Shown: in pieces, positions 34,423 to 42,856 of the stretch
How positions within the stretch are numbered: the first letter of the stretch is position 1
Layout: every line of letters begins with the position of its first letter
From: Pantoea sp050157905
Lineage (GTDB): Bacteria > Pseudomonadota > Gammaproteobacteria > Enterobacterales > Enterobacteriaceae
Length of the DNA: 64,000 nucleotides
NCBI RefSeq assembly: GCF_050157905.1
Contig: NZ_JBKIWZ010000001.1
Coordinates: 1,054,001 to 1,118,000 of the forward strand
Reading direction: 5' to 3'
Notes under the pieces: generated by a model
The model's input: the letters and a program-made list of their open reading frames with translations, nothing else
Told to the model about the DNA's origin: nothing
The model's database searches: none
Translations under genes and position numbers: made by a program

Positions 34423-36804
34423 ATGTCCACTACAGGCGAACAGCCACTTGTGCTCTGGTATAACCAGCTTGGCATGCATGATGTTGACCGGGTGGGAGGC
34501 AAAAACGCTTCTCTGGGTGAAATGATTACTAACCTGTCGTCGCTGGGGGTTTCCGTGCCCAATGGTTTTGCGACCACATCGTACGCGTTTAACCTGTTCC
34601 TCGATCAGAGTGGGCTGAACCAGCGCATCTATGCGCTGCTGGATGAGACGGATATTGATGATGTGGATGCGCTGGCTAAAGCGGGCCGGCAGATTCGTCA
34701 GTGGGTCGTTGAAACGCCCTTTCTTCCGGCGCTGGAGTCCGCCATTCTGGACGCCTATCAGCAGCTTTCGGCAGACGACGCTGACGCCTCTTTTGCTGTC
34801 CGCTCCTCGGCAACCGCAGAAGATATGCCCGATGCCTCCTTTGCCGGACAGCAGGAGACCTTTCTGAATGTGCAGGGCATCGACGCCGTGATGGTCGCGG
34901 TTAAGCATGTTTTCGCCTCACTGTTTAACGATCGTGCCATCTCTTATCGGGTGCATCAGGGTTATGACCATCGTGGCGTGGCGCTCTCGGCCGGTATTCA
35001 GCGCATGGTGCGATCGGATCTGGCTGCGTCTGGCGTCATGTTCACGATTGATACGGAGTCCGGCTTCGATCAGGTGGTCTTTATTACTGCGGCGCTGGGG
35101 CTGGGCGAAATGGTGGTGCAGGGCGCAGTGAATCCGGACGAATTCTACGTACATAAGCCGACGCTGGCTGCCAGCCGGCCATCGATTGTGCGGCGTAATA
35201 TGGGTTCGAAAAAGGTCCGCATGGTCTATGCCGACTCCCGGGCGCACGGTGAGCAGGTGCAGATTGAAGATGTACCGGAGGCCGAACGCGACCGCTTCTG
35301 CCTGAGTGATGAAGAAGTCCAGGCGCTGGCAAAGCAGGCGGTCCTGATTGAGCAGCACTATCAGCGGCCAATGGATATCGAGTGGGCCAAGGATGGCCAC
35401 ACGGGCAAGCTGTTTATTGTTCAGGCACGACCTGAAACCGTTCGCTCCAATGGGCAGGTCATGGAGCGTTATACGCTGCAGGGACAGGGCAGCGTGGTTG
35501 CAGAAGGCCGGGCCATTGGTCACCGTATCGGGGCTGGTGTGGTGAAGGTGATCCATGACATCAGCGAAATGAACCGGATTGAGAAAGGGGATGTGCTGGT
35601 TACCGACATGACCGACCCGGACTGGGAGCCCATCATGAAAAAGGCCTCAGCGATCGTGACCAACCGTGGCGGACGCACCTGCCATGCAGCGATCATCGCG
35701 CGTGAGCTGGGCATTCCGGCGGTGGTAGGCTGCGGCGACGCCACCGACCGGCTAAAAGAGGGCCATCAGGTTACCGTCTCCTGCGCCGAGGGGGATACCG
35801 GCTATGTCTACGATCAGCTGCTCGACTTCGACGTCACCAGTTCGCAGGTCGATTCGCTGCCTGAGCTGCCGCTGAAGATCATGATGAATGTCGGCAACCC
35901 CGACCGCGCCTTTGATTTTGCCTGTCTGCCTAATGAAGGCGTGGGACTGGCGCGGCTGGAATTTATCATCAATCGTATGATTGGCGTTCACCCGAAAGCC
36001 CTGCTGGAGTTCAATCAGCAGACACCGGAACTGCAGCAGCAAATCCGCAAAATGATGAAAGGATTTGATGATCCGGTGGAGTTTTACATCGCGCGGCTGA
36101 CTGAGGGAATTGCCACGCTTGGCGCGGCATTTGCGCCGAAACGCGTAATTGTCCGACTTTCCGACTTTAAAACGAATGAATATGCCAACCTGGTCGGTGG
36201 CGAACGTTACGAGCCGGAAGAAGAGAACCCGATGCTGGGATTCCGCGGCGCGGGACGTTATGTGGCGGATAGCTTCCGCGACTGCTTTGCGCTGGAGTGT
36301 GAGGCGGTAAAACGCGTTCGTAACGAGATGGGCCTGACTAACGTTGAGATCATGGTGCCGTTTGTCCGTACCGTCGACCAGGCGCAGGCCGTGGTGGAAG
36401 AGCTGGCGCGTCAGGGGCTGAAGCGCGGTGAGAACGGATTAAAAATCATCATGATGTGCGAAATCCCCTCAAATGCGCTGCTGGCTGAACAGTTCCTGCA
36501 GCATTTTGATGGCTTCTCTATCGGCTCGAACGACATGACGCAGCTGACGCTGGGGCTGGACCGTGACTCTGGCGTGGTCTCCGCACTGTTTGACGAGCGC
36601 AACGAGGCGGTGAAAGCGCTGCTGTCCATGGCGATTCGGGCGGCGAAGCAGCAGGGAAAATATGTGGGTATCTGTGGCCAGGGCCCGTCGGACCATCAGG
36701 ACTTTGCCGCGTGGCTGATGCAGGAGGGAATTGACAGCCTGTCACTGAACCCGGACACCGTGGTGGAAACCTGGGTGAGCCTGGCGCAGATGAATCGAAC
36801 CTGA
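34423..36804 (+). CDS. ppsA: Phosphoenolpyruvate synthase PpsA
   Basis: PpsA converts pyruvate and ATP to PEP, AMP and phosphate for gluconeogenesis. The 793-residue protein (E. coli 792) has the N-terminal ATP-grasp-type pyruvate phosphate dikinase domain, then the swivelling phosphohistidine domain with GGRTCHAAIIARELGIP near residue 417. The C-terminal TIM barrel carries FSIGSNDMTQLTLGLDRDSG and GICGQGPSDH. Control by PpsR (divergent neighbour) and Cra is likely. Confidence 0.97.
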   Translation: MSTTGEQPLVLWYNQLGMHDVDRVGGKNASLGEMITNLSSLGVSVPNGFATTSYAFNLFLDQSGLNQRIYALLDETDIDDVDALAKAGRQIRQWVVETPFLPALESAILDAYQQLSADDADASFAVRSSATAEDMPDASFAGQQETFLNVQGIDAVMVAVKHVFASLFNDRAISYRVHQGYDHRGVALSAGIQRMVRSDLAASGVMFTIDTESGFDQVVFITAALGLGEMVVQGAVNPDEFYVHKPTLAASRPSIVRRNMGSKKVRMVYADSRAHGEQVQIEDVPEAERDRFCLSDEEVQALAKQAVLIEQHYQRPMDIEWAKDGHTGKLFIVQARPETVRSNGQVMERYTLQGQGSVVAEGRAIGHRIGAGVVKVIHDISEMNRIEKGDVLVTDMTDPDWEPIMKKASAIVTNRGGRTCHAAIIARELGIPAVVGCGDATDRLKEGHQVTVSCAEGDTGYVYDQLLDFDVTSSQVDSLPELPLKIMMNVGNPDRAFDFACLPNEGVGLARLEFIINRMIGVHPKALLEFNQQTPELQQQIRKMMKGFDDPVEFYIARLTEGIATLGAAFAPKRVIVRLSDFKTNEYANLVGGERYEPEEENPMLGFRGAGRYVADSFRDCFALECEAVKRVRNEMGLTNVEIMVPFVRTVDQAQAVVEELARQGLKRGENGLKIIMMCEIPSNALLAEQFLQHFDGFSIGSNDMTQLTLGLDRDSGVVSALFDERNEAVKALLSMAIRAAKQQGKYVGICGQGPSDHQDFAAWLMQEGIDSLSLNPDTVVETWVSLAQMNRT

Positions 36805-36827
36805 CGCCGGTAACATCGTCGTCAGAG

Positions 36828-36852
36828 AGGCCCGCACTGCGGGCCTTTTTTA
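36828..36852 (+). terminator. Terminator of ppsA
   Basis: GGCCCGC pairs with GCGGGCC over three bases and is followed by six T, 24 bases after the ppsA stop. Confidence 0.92.
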
Positions 36853-36875
36853 TGTCTGTCCGGTCAGGTTCAGAC

Positions 36876-36982
36876 AAAAAAAGCCCATCACAGGGGATGG
36901 GCAAAGACTACACACAGCAATTCTTTACTCTACTCAGGGGGAATAAGGTGGTCTGCAAATCAATCGTTTGATTCAGAACATA
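36876..36982 (-). ncRNA. rprA: RprA small RNA
   Basis: RprA is an Hfq-dependent RNA that opens the rpoS leader and so raises sigma-S; the E. coli RNA is 105 nt. Read on the minus strand, this stretch shows the 5' hairpin AATCAAACGATTGATT, then CCCCCTGAGT (the rpoS-pairing region), then GAATTGCTGTGTGTAGTC, which is identical to E. coli RprA. The terminator hairpin GCCCATC/GATGGGC and a T-run follow. The locus between ppsA and ydiK is also the E. coli one. The 3' end is firm; the 5' end is estimated by alignment to within about 8 bases. Confidence 0.95.
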
Positions 36983-37017
36983 GTAAGCATGTTATTCACA
37001 CTGCTGGCCTGAGTCTT

Positions 37018-37031
37018 TAAGAATCCTCTTA
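37018..37031 (-). promoter_or_regulatory. RcsB-like box upstream of rprA
   Basis: TAAGAATCCTCTTA is a perfect TAAGA-N4-TCTTA inverted repeat, 36-49 bases upstream of the estimated rprA start. In E. coli rprA is activated by the RcsB response regulator from a site just upstream of -35. Position and form fit that role. Confidence 0.65.
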
Positions 37032-37272
37032 TTAGTTTAAAGCCCATAATATTTTCTCACCTTTACTGCGCCATTTGGCGTAAGAAACAGTTCAGAAAAT
37101 AATCTTTTTTGACCCGAAAAGGGGGTTTTTAGCTCAGAAATGGCTTTTTTCTTAAAAAAAGCTAATGAAAGTCATCTTTTATCTGGCAGGCGGGATGCAG
37201 TGCGGTCAATCATCATTAACCGCACTAATCAATATAACGGGTGGGGACATTATTGCGGATGAACACTGTGGA

Positions 37273-38430
37273 TCACACGGTGGGCGGGCTTCCCTCATGA
37301 TCGGCCAGTGCTTCCGCCACCACCTGCGGGTCGTCCTCTGGCGCAGGTGCCTCATGTACCCAGACGGACACCAGACGATAGGAAACGGCCAGTACCACGG
37401 GCCCGATAAACAGACCAATCATGCCGAAAGCAAAGAGTCCCCCAATTACACCAGAGAGGATGAGGATCATCGGCAGGTCGGCACCCATGCGGATCAGCAT
37501 CGGGCGCAGGACGTTATCCAGCGTACCGACCACGCAACTCCAGACCAGCAGTACGGTTCCCCAGGTGGTGTCCCCGCTCCAGTAGAGATAGATGATGGCC
37601 GGAACCAGCACCAGCAGCGGTCCAATCTGCACCAGGCAGCACAGAATCATCAGTACGGTCAGCAGCGTGGCGTAAGGAATGCCGGAAAGTGCCAGACCGA
37701 TACCGCCCAGCACGCCCTGCACCAGCGCCGTTACCACCACGCCCAGCGCCACGGCGCGAATGGACTGTGCCGCCAGCAACACGGCGGCATCACCGCGTCG
37801 TCCCGCCATGCGGAAAGCAAAGTGGCGGATGCCCTGAGCCGCCTGTTCGCCACGCCAGTAGAGCAACACGCTAAACAGCAGCATCACGCCCAGATGAATC
37901 ATAAAGCGTCCGAAATGACCGGCCTGCGCGACAAAAAAGCCGGTTGTGCGCCCGATATAGGGCTGAATCTTGGCCATGACGCCAGCGCCACCGCTCGCCA
38001 CCAGCCTGTCATAACTGGCGTAGATTTTTTCACCGACCATCGGCACATCGTTGAGCCACAGTAGCTGAGGCATCGTATGTCCCTGCGTCACCCAGGCGAT
38101 GACCGGCGCGCTGTTATCAATCAGGCTGCTGACCAGCAAGGCGATAGGAATGATAAACAGCAGCAGTAACAGCAGCGTCATCACAATGACCGCCAGAGAG
38201 CGGCGGCCCCACAGCAGTCGCTGAAATTTCAGCATCAGCGGCCAGGTAGCAATAACCACCATGCTGGCCCAGGCGAAGCCCAGAATAAAGGGCTGAACGA
38301 CCCATAAGCAGGCGACGATTAACAGCAGAATGAACATCAGGGTGAAGAGTATTTGCGGTAGATCCATATCCCGGTACTGGCTTTTCATCATTGACTCATA
38401 ACCTCGTTTTAATCCTTCATTTTCAGACAT
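37273..38430 (-). CDS. ydiK: AI-2E family transporter YdiK
   Basis: An inner-membrane protein of 385 aa with about eight hydrophobic segments, of the AI-2E/UPF0118 transporter family. The E. coli YdiK pattern ACLWVVQPFILGFAWASMVVIATWP is near the N-terminus, and GTLDNVLRPMLIRMGADLP near the C-terminus. Substrate is unknown. The protein may start at one of the methionines encoded at 38388 or 38391, which fits the E. coli length better; the longest frame is given because no start has a decisive ribosome site. It is divergent from ydiJ. Confidence 0.88.
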   Translation of the reverse strand: MSENEGLKRGYESMMKSQYRDMDLPQILFTLMFILLLIVACLWVVQPFILGFAWASMVVIATWPLMLKFQRLLWGRRSLAVIVMTLLLLLLFIIPIALLVSSLIDNSAPVIAWVTQGHTMPQLLWLNDVPMVGEKIYASYDRLVASGGAGVMAKIQPYIGRTTGFFVAQAGHFGRFMIHLGVMLLFSVLLYWRGEQAAQGIRHFAFRMAGRRGDAAVLLAAQSIRAVALGVVVTALVQGVLGGIGLALSGIPYATLLTVLMILCCLVQIGPLLVLVPAIIYLYWSGDTTWGTVLLVWSCVVGTLDNVLRPMLIRMGADLPMILILSGVIGGLFAFGMIGLFIGPVVLAVSYRLVSVWVHEAPAPEDDPQVVAEALADHEGSPPTV

Positions 38431-38560
38431 TCAGATGCCTGTTTTCATCATGAGCTATTTGCCGGGGATTAAACAGCGTCGCGGAAAAGCTTTTTGGCTT
38501 TTCTGAAAAAACGGCAGGCGCAGAAAAAATATGATAAAACGGGAAATCGCTAACGCATAA

Positions 38561-38576
38561 ACGCAAACGTTTACAA
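38561..38576 (+). promoter_or_regulatory. PurR box upstream of ydiJ
   Basis: ACGCAAACGTTTACAA fits the PurR operator ACGCAAACGTTTNCNT at nearly every position and lies 20 bases before the ydiJ start. It is in the divergent ydiK-ydiJ region and could act on either gene. purR itself is encoded in this window at 58132-59157. Confidence 0.75.
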
Positions 38577-38595
38577 CACCTTCGGTCAGACAATC

Positions 38596-41500
38596 ATGAT
38601 CCCACAGATTTCGCAGGCACCGGGCCTCGTTCAACTGGTGCTGACGTTCCTTGAGTCGCTAAAAGAGCAGGGTTTCACCGGCGACATGGCAACCAGCTAT
38701 GCCGATCGTCTCTCACTCTCCACCGATAACAGTATTTATCAGCTGCTGCCCGATGCGGCCCTGTTCCCGCGCTCTACAGCGGATGTGGCGCTGCTGGCCC
38801 GTGTGGCTGGTGAAGCCCGTTTTGCCAGCCTGGTGTTTACCCCGCGCGGCGGCGGCACAGGCACCAACGGTCAGTCGCTGAACCAGGGCATTGTGGTGGA
38901 TATGTCCCGTTACATGAACCGCATCCTGGAAATCAATACAGATGAAGGATGGGTGCGGGTTGAGGCGGGGGTGATCAAGGACCAGCTGAATGCCTGGCTT
39001 AAGCCATTCGGTTTTTTCTTTTCGCCGGAGTTATCGACCAGTAACCGTGCAACGCTGGGCGGCATGATCAATACCGACGCGTCGGGTCAGGGGTCGCTGG
39101 TCTACGGCAAAACCTCAGATCATGTGCTGGGCCTGCGCGCCGTGCTGCTGGGCGGCGACATTCTCGATACCCGACCGATGGCGACGGCGCTGGCGGAAAC
39201 CCTGGCGCAGACGGCCACACCGGAAGGGCGGATCTACCAGCAGGTTCTGACGCGCTGCCGCGAACAGCGTGCGCTGATTCTGGAGAAGTTTCCAAAGCTT
39301 AACCGGTTCCTGACTGGCTATGACCTTCGCCACGTCTTCAGTGACGATATGCAGACCTTTGACCTGACCCGCCTGTTATGTGGCGCCGAGGGTACGCTGG
39401 CGTTTGTGACGGAAGCGCGACTGGATATCACCCCCTTGCCGAAGGTGCGACGGCTGGTCAATATCAAGTATGACTCCTTTGACTCCGCGCTACGCAATGC
39501 ACCTTTTATGGTGGAAGCACAGGCGCTGTCGGTCGAAACGGTCGACTCAAAAGTTTTAAACCTGGCGCGTGAAGATATTGTCTGGCATTCGGTACGCGAA
39601 CTGATCGCAGACGTGCCCGACAAAGAGATGCTGGGACTTAACATCGTGGAGTTTGCCGGTGATAACGCTGCGCTGATCGAACAACAAATCGACGCGTTGT
39701 GTACCCGTCTTGAAACGCTGATGGCGCAGCAGGAGGGTGGCGTAATTGGCTATCAGCTCTGTAATGACCTGGCGGGCATTGAGCGTATCTATAACATGCG
39801 GAAAAAAGCGGTAGGGCTGCTCGGCAATGCCAGGGGCCGGGCAAAGCCGATTCCGTTTGTCGAGGATACCGCCGTGCCGCCGGAGAAACTGGCGGACTAC
39901 ATCGTAGAGTTTCGCGCACTGCTCGACAGCCACGGCCTGAGCTACGGTATGTTCGGCCATGTCGATGCCGGGGTGCTGCATGTGCGCCCGGCGCTGGATA
40001 TGTGCGATCCGCAGCAGGAGATGATGATGAAGCAGATCTCCGACGAAGTGGTGGCGCTGACGGCCCGTTACGGCGGTCTGCTCTGGGGCGAGCATGGCAA
40101 AGGGTTTCGCGCCCAGTACAGCCCGGCCTTCTTTGGTGAAACCCTGTTCAACGAACTGCGACGTATTAAAGCCGCCTTCGATCCGTTTAATCGCCTCAAT
40201 CCCGGTAAAATCTGTACGCCAATTGAGAGCCACGACGAGATGATGCAGGTCGATGCCGTGACGCGCGGAACCTATGACCGGCAGATTCCGTTAACGGTGC
40301 GGGATGCGTGGCGTCGCGCGATGGAGTGTAACGGCAATGGCTTATGCTTTAATTTCGATGCCCGCAGTCCGATGTGCCCCTCCATGAAAATTACCCGCAA
40401 CCGCATTCATTCGCCTAAAGGCCGGGCAACGCTGACGCGGGAGTGGCTGAGGCTGCTGGCCGGGCAGGGCGTCGATCCGCTCCTGCTGGAGAAGCAGTTA
40501 CCGGAAAGCCGTCTCTCCCTGCGCGCGCTCATCGCCCGGACCCGCAACAGCTGGCACGCCAGCAAAGGGGAGTATGATTTCTCCCATGAGGTGAAAGAGG
40601 CAATGTCGGGCTGTCTGGCCTGTAAAGCCTGTTCAACCCAGTGCCCGATTAAGATAGATGTGCCGGCTTTCCGCTCGCGCTTCTTACAGCTCTATCACAC
40701 CCGCTATCTGCGACCCGCCAGCGACCACCTGGTTGCAGCCGTGGAAAGCTACGCGCCGTTAATGGCGAAGGCACCGAAAGTATTTAACTTCTTCCTGCGC
40801 CAGCCGTGGGTCAAAGAGTTGAGTAAAACGCATATTGGCATGGTCGATCTGCCGCTGCTCTCCGTGCCTGATCTGAAGCAGCAGCTGAGCGGTCATCCCG
40901 CTATGAACATGACGCTGGAACAGCTGGAGGCGATGCCAGCCAGTGAACGCGCTGGTTATGTGCTGGTCGTGCAGGATCCCTTCACCAGTTTTTATGAGGC
41001 GCAGCTGGTGAACGATTTTATCCGCCTGATCGAAAAGCTCGGCTTCCGTCCGGTTCTGCTGCCGTTCTCACCGAATGGTAAAGCGCAGCATGTGAAAGGC
41101 TTCCTGCAACGGTTTGCCCGTACGGCGACCCGCACGGCTGATTTCCTCAATCGGGTAGCTAAACTGGCGCTGCCGATGGTCGGCGTGGATCCGGCCACGG
41201 TGCTCTGCTATCGCGACGAGTATCGCCAGACGCTGGGCGACGCGCGCGGTGATTTTACGGTGCTGCTGGTGCATGAATGGCTGCAGCACGCACTGGGCGA
41301 TCGAGAGATACAGACCACCAGCGGCGAGCCCTGGTATCTGTTTGCCCACTGCACCGAAGTCACTGCGCTGCCATCGACGCCCGCACAGTGGCAGGGGATC
41401 TTTGCCCGTTTTGGCGCGAAGCTGGAGAACATCAATGTGGGCTGCTGCGGCATGGCAGGCACGTATGGTCACGAGACGAAAAACCTTGAAAACTCGCTGG

Positions 41501-41649
41501 GCATCTATGCGCTCTCCTGGCATCCACAGCTTCAGCGGCTGCCGCGCCAGCGCTGTCTGGCCACCGGCTACTCCTGCCGCAGCCAGGTCAGCCGCGTGGA
41601 AGGCAACGGCATGCGCCATCCACTTCAGGCCCTGTTAGCACTGATGTAA
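38596..41649 (+). CDS. ydiJ: FAD-linked oxidase / Fe-S protein YdiJ (D-2-hydroxyglutarate dehydrogenase type)
   Basis: A large 1017-residue protein (E. coli YdiJ 1018). The N-terminal half is an FAD-binding PCMH oxidase domain (FTPRGGGTGTNGQSLNQGIVVDMS near residues 78-99, LGGMINTDASGQGSLVYGKTSDHV). The C-terminal half has a 4Fe-4S ferredoxin-like segment (CLACKACSTQCPIKIDVP) and a CCG-type domain ending NVGCCGMAGTYGHE. Homologues oxidise D-2-hydroxyglutarate. In this genome it lies beside the suf operon. Confidence 0.92.
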   Translation: MIPQISQAPGLVQLVLTFLESLKEQGFTGDMATSYADRLSLSTDNSIYQLLPDAALFPRSTADVALLARVAGEARFASLVFTPRGGGTGTNGQSLNQGIVVDMSRYMNRILEINTDEGWVRVEAGVIKDQLNAWLKPFGFFFSPELSTSNRATLGGMINTDASGQGSLVYGKTSDHVLGLRAVLLGGDILDTRPMATALAETLAQTATPEGRIYQQVLTRCREQRALILEKFPKLNRFLTGYDLRHVFSDDMQTFDLTRLLCGAEGTLAFVTEARLDITPLPKVRRLVNIKYDSFDSALRNAPFMVEAQALSVETVDSKVLNLAREDIVWHSVRELIADVPDKEMLGLNIVEFAGDNAALIEQQIDALCTRLETLMAQQEGGVIGYQLCNDLAGIERIYNMRKKAVGLLGNARGRAKPIPFVEDTAVPPEKLADYIVEFRALLDSHGLSYGMFGHVDAGVLHVRPALDMCDPQQEMMMKQISDEVVALTARYGGLLWGEHGKGFRAQYSPAFFGETLFNELRRIKAAFDPFNRLNPGKICTPIESHDEMMQVDAVTRGTYDRQIPLTVRDAWRRAMECNGNGLCFNFDARSPMCPSMKITRNRIHSPKGRATLTREWLRLLAGQGVDPLLLEKQLPESRLSLRALIARTRNSWHASKGEYDFSHEVKEAMSGCLACKACSTQCPIKIDVPAFRSRFLQLYHTRYLRPASDHLVAAVESYAPLMAKAPKVFNFFLRQPWVKELSKTHIGMVDLPLLSVPDLKQQLSGHPAMNMTLEQLEAMPASERAGYVLVVQDPFTSFYEAQLVNDFIRLIEKLGFRPVLLPFSPNGKAQHVKGFLQRFARTATRTADFLNRVAKLALPMVGVDPATVLCYRDEYRQTLGDARGDFTVLLVHEWLQHALGDREIQTTSGEPWYLFAHCTEVTALPSTPAQWQGIFARFGAKLENINVGCCGMAGTYGHETKNLENSLGIYALSWHPQLQRLPRQRCLATGYSCRSQVSRVEGNGMRHPLQALLALM

Positions 41650-41681
41650 AAAATTGTGCGCGACGTCACGTAGTCGCTGGA

Positions 41682-42086
41682 TTAGAATATTCCACCTGCG
41701 TGACGGACAAAATCACTTTGCAGTTCGGTGGCTTTGTTCCACTCTCCGACGAGAGCCAGCTGATGGCAGAGGCGGGTCAGGGAGAGGCGCGCCAGTTGCC
41801 AGGCCTGAAGGCGAAACAGGCGATCGCGATCCGGATTCCCTATCTCCTGAACCAGACGATAGTGCAATTTACCGAGCGTGTGCAGGTAGCTCTGATCGTC
41901 ACCGTTCAACTGGCAGATTTCTGCCATATCCTGACAGGCATCGTTAAACTGACGTAGCTGATGGATCGTGCAGTCGGCCCGTTCAAGCTTTGCCTGCGCC
42001 ATATAAAAGTCGACGGAGATATCCCGCAGTGAGAAGTGATATTCATCGATTTGATGTTGCAGCCAGGCAGAGACGGAACGCATCAT
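41682..42086 (-). CDS. Unrecognised 134-aa helical protein behind a Fur box
   Basis: I do not recognise this protein. From ATG 42086 (AGGGTGA upstream) it has 134 aa, no signal peptide and no membrane segment. It is predicted largely helical, with three cysteines and many Gln, His, Leu and Arg; LHTLGKLHYRLVQEIG and WQLARLSLTRLCHQLALVGEW look like amphipathic helix pairs. The frame is open to 42122, but that start lies within the Fur box. Its position between ydiJ and sufA and the operator suggest an iron-starvation role. E. coli has no similar gene here that I recall. Confidence 0.75.
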   Translation of the reverse strand: MMRSVSAWLQHQIDEYHFSLRDISVDFYMAQAKLERADCTIHQLRQFNDACQDMAEICQLNGDDQSYLHTLGKLHYRLVQEIGNPDRDRLFRLQAWQLARLSLTRLCHQLALVGEWNKATELQSDFVRHAGGIF

Positions 42087-42106
42087 GGCTTCACCCTGAA
42101 TGTGAA

Positions 42107-42121
42107 TGATAATAATTATCA
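42107..42121. promoter_or_regulatory. Perfect 7-1-7 Fur box
   Basis: TGATAATAATTATCA is an exact TGATAAT-N-ATTATCA Fur motif, 21 bases upstream of the start of the unrecognised gene at 41682-42086 and about 350 bases upstream of sufA. It most directly controls the minus-strand gene. Confidence 0.85.
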
Positions 42122-42474
42122 TATTAATTCAGGGGCGGATTGCAACGGGTGGTCAGAAAAATTTATCGATTTACCCTGCCTGTCGGTATAATCGGGAATA
42201 ACAATCTATTTACATCGCAGAAAGGCGTAACCTATCAATAAGGATTTTTAGTAAAAGTGCTTATTTTAAAAAGAGTGGTTTATTAATAGGTTAGCACTGA
42301 CTTATTGAGGCTGATTCTCCTGCCACAGGGTGGGCTGAAGCAGCTATGCTTAATATTCAGGCAAATAAAACAGCACAAGATGATTATCCCTGCAAAACAA
42401 GAGGTTGAAGTGATTGGTCAGATCACTACCATAGTGGGATAGCCTGAAAAGGTCCTGACTCAAGAGGTATCAAC
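42122..42474 (+). promoter_or_regulatory. suf operon control region
   Basis: This 353-base gap precedes sufA. It is AT-rich around 42220-42290. In E. coli this region binds Fur, IscR, OxyR and IHF. A possible IscR type-2 site is read on the minus strand at about 42385-42410 (ACCTCTTGTTTTGCAGGG against consensus RCCCYTSNGTTTGMNGKKK), with several mismatches. I could not assign OxyR or IHF sites by eye. Confidence 0.45.
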
Positions 42475-42849
42475 ATGGCATCTGTTAACACAGACTCTTT
42501 CTCCCCTGACGACTTCGTCTGGAAAGGGCTGACGCTGACTGAAACCGCAGCGCAACAAATTCTTAATCTGGCCGCTCAGGACCCTGATGTCAAGGGTCTG
42601 CGGCTGAGCGTAAAACAATCCGGCTGTGCCGGTTTCGGCTACGTGATGGATTTAGTGAAAGAACCCGTCGAAGACGATCTGCAGTTCTCATTCCACGGCG
42701 CAACACTGTTTGTGCCGCTTCAGGCGATGCCGTTTGTTGATGGCACCGAGCTGGACTACGTTCGCGAAGGCCTGAATCAGATTTTTAAATTCAATAACCC
42801 TAAAGCTCAGCACGCCTGCGGGTGCGGTGAGAGCTTTGGCGTCGAGTAA
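42475..42849 (+). CDS. sufA: Fe-S cluster carrier SufA
   Basis: SufA is an A-type carrier that receives clusters from SufBCD and delivers them to target proteins under iron limitation or oxidative stress. The 124-residue product has the three conserved cysteines Cys51 (KQSGCAGFGY), Cys115 and Cys117 (ACGCGESF). CAAGAGGTATCAAC precedes the ATG. It opens the operon sufABCDSE. Confidence 0.97.
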   Translation: MASVNTDSFSPDDFVWKGLTLTETAAQQILNLAAQDPDVKGLRLSVKQSGCAGFGYVMDLVKEPVEDDLQFSFHGATLFVPLQAMPFVDGTELDYVREGLNQIFKFNNPKAQHACGCGESFGVE

Positions 42850-42856
42850 GTGAAAT

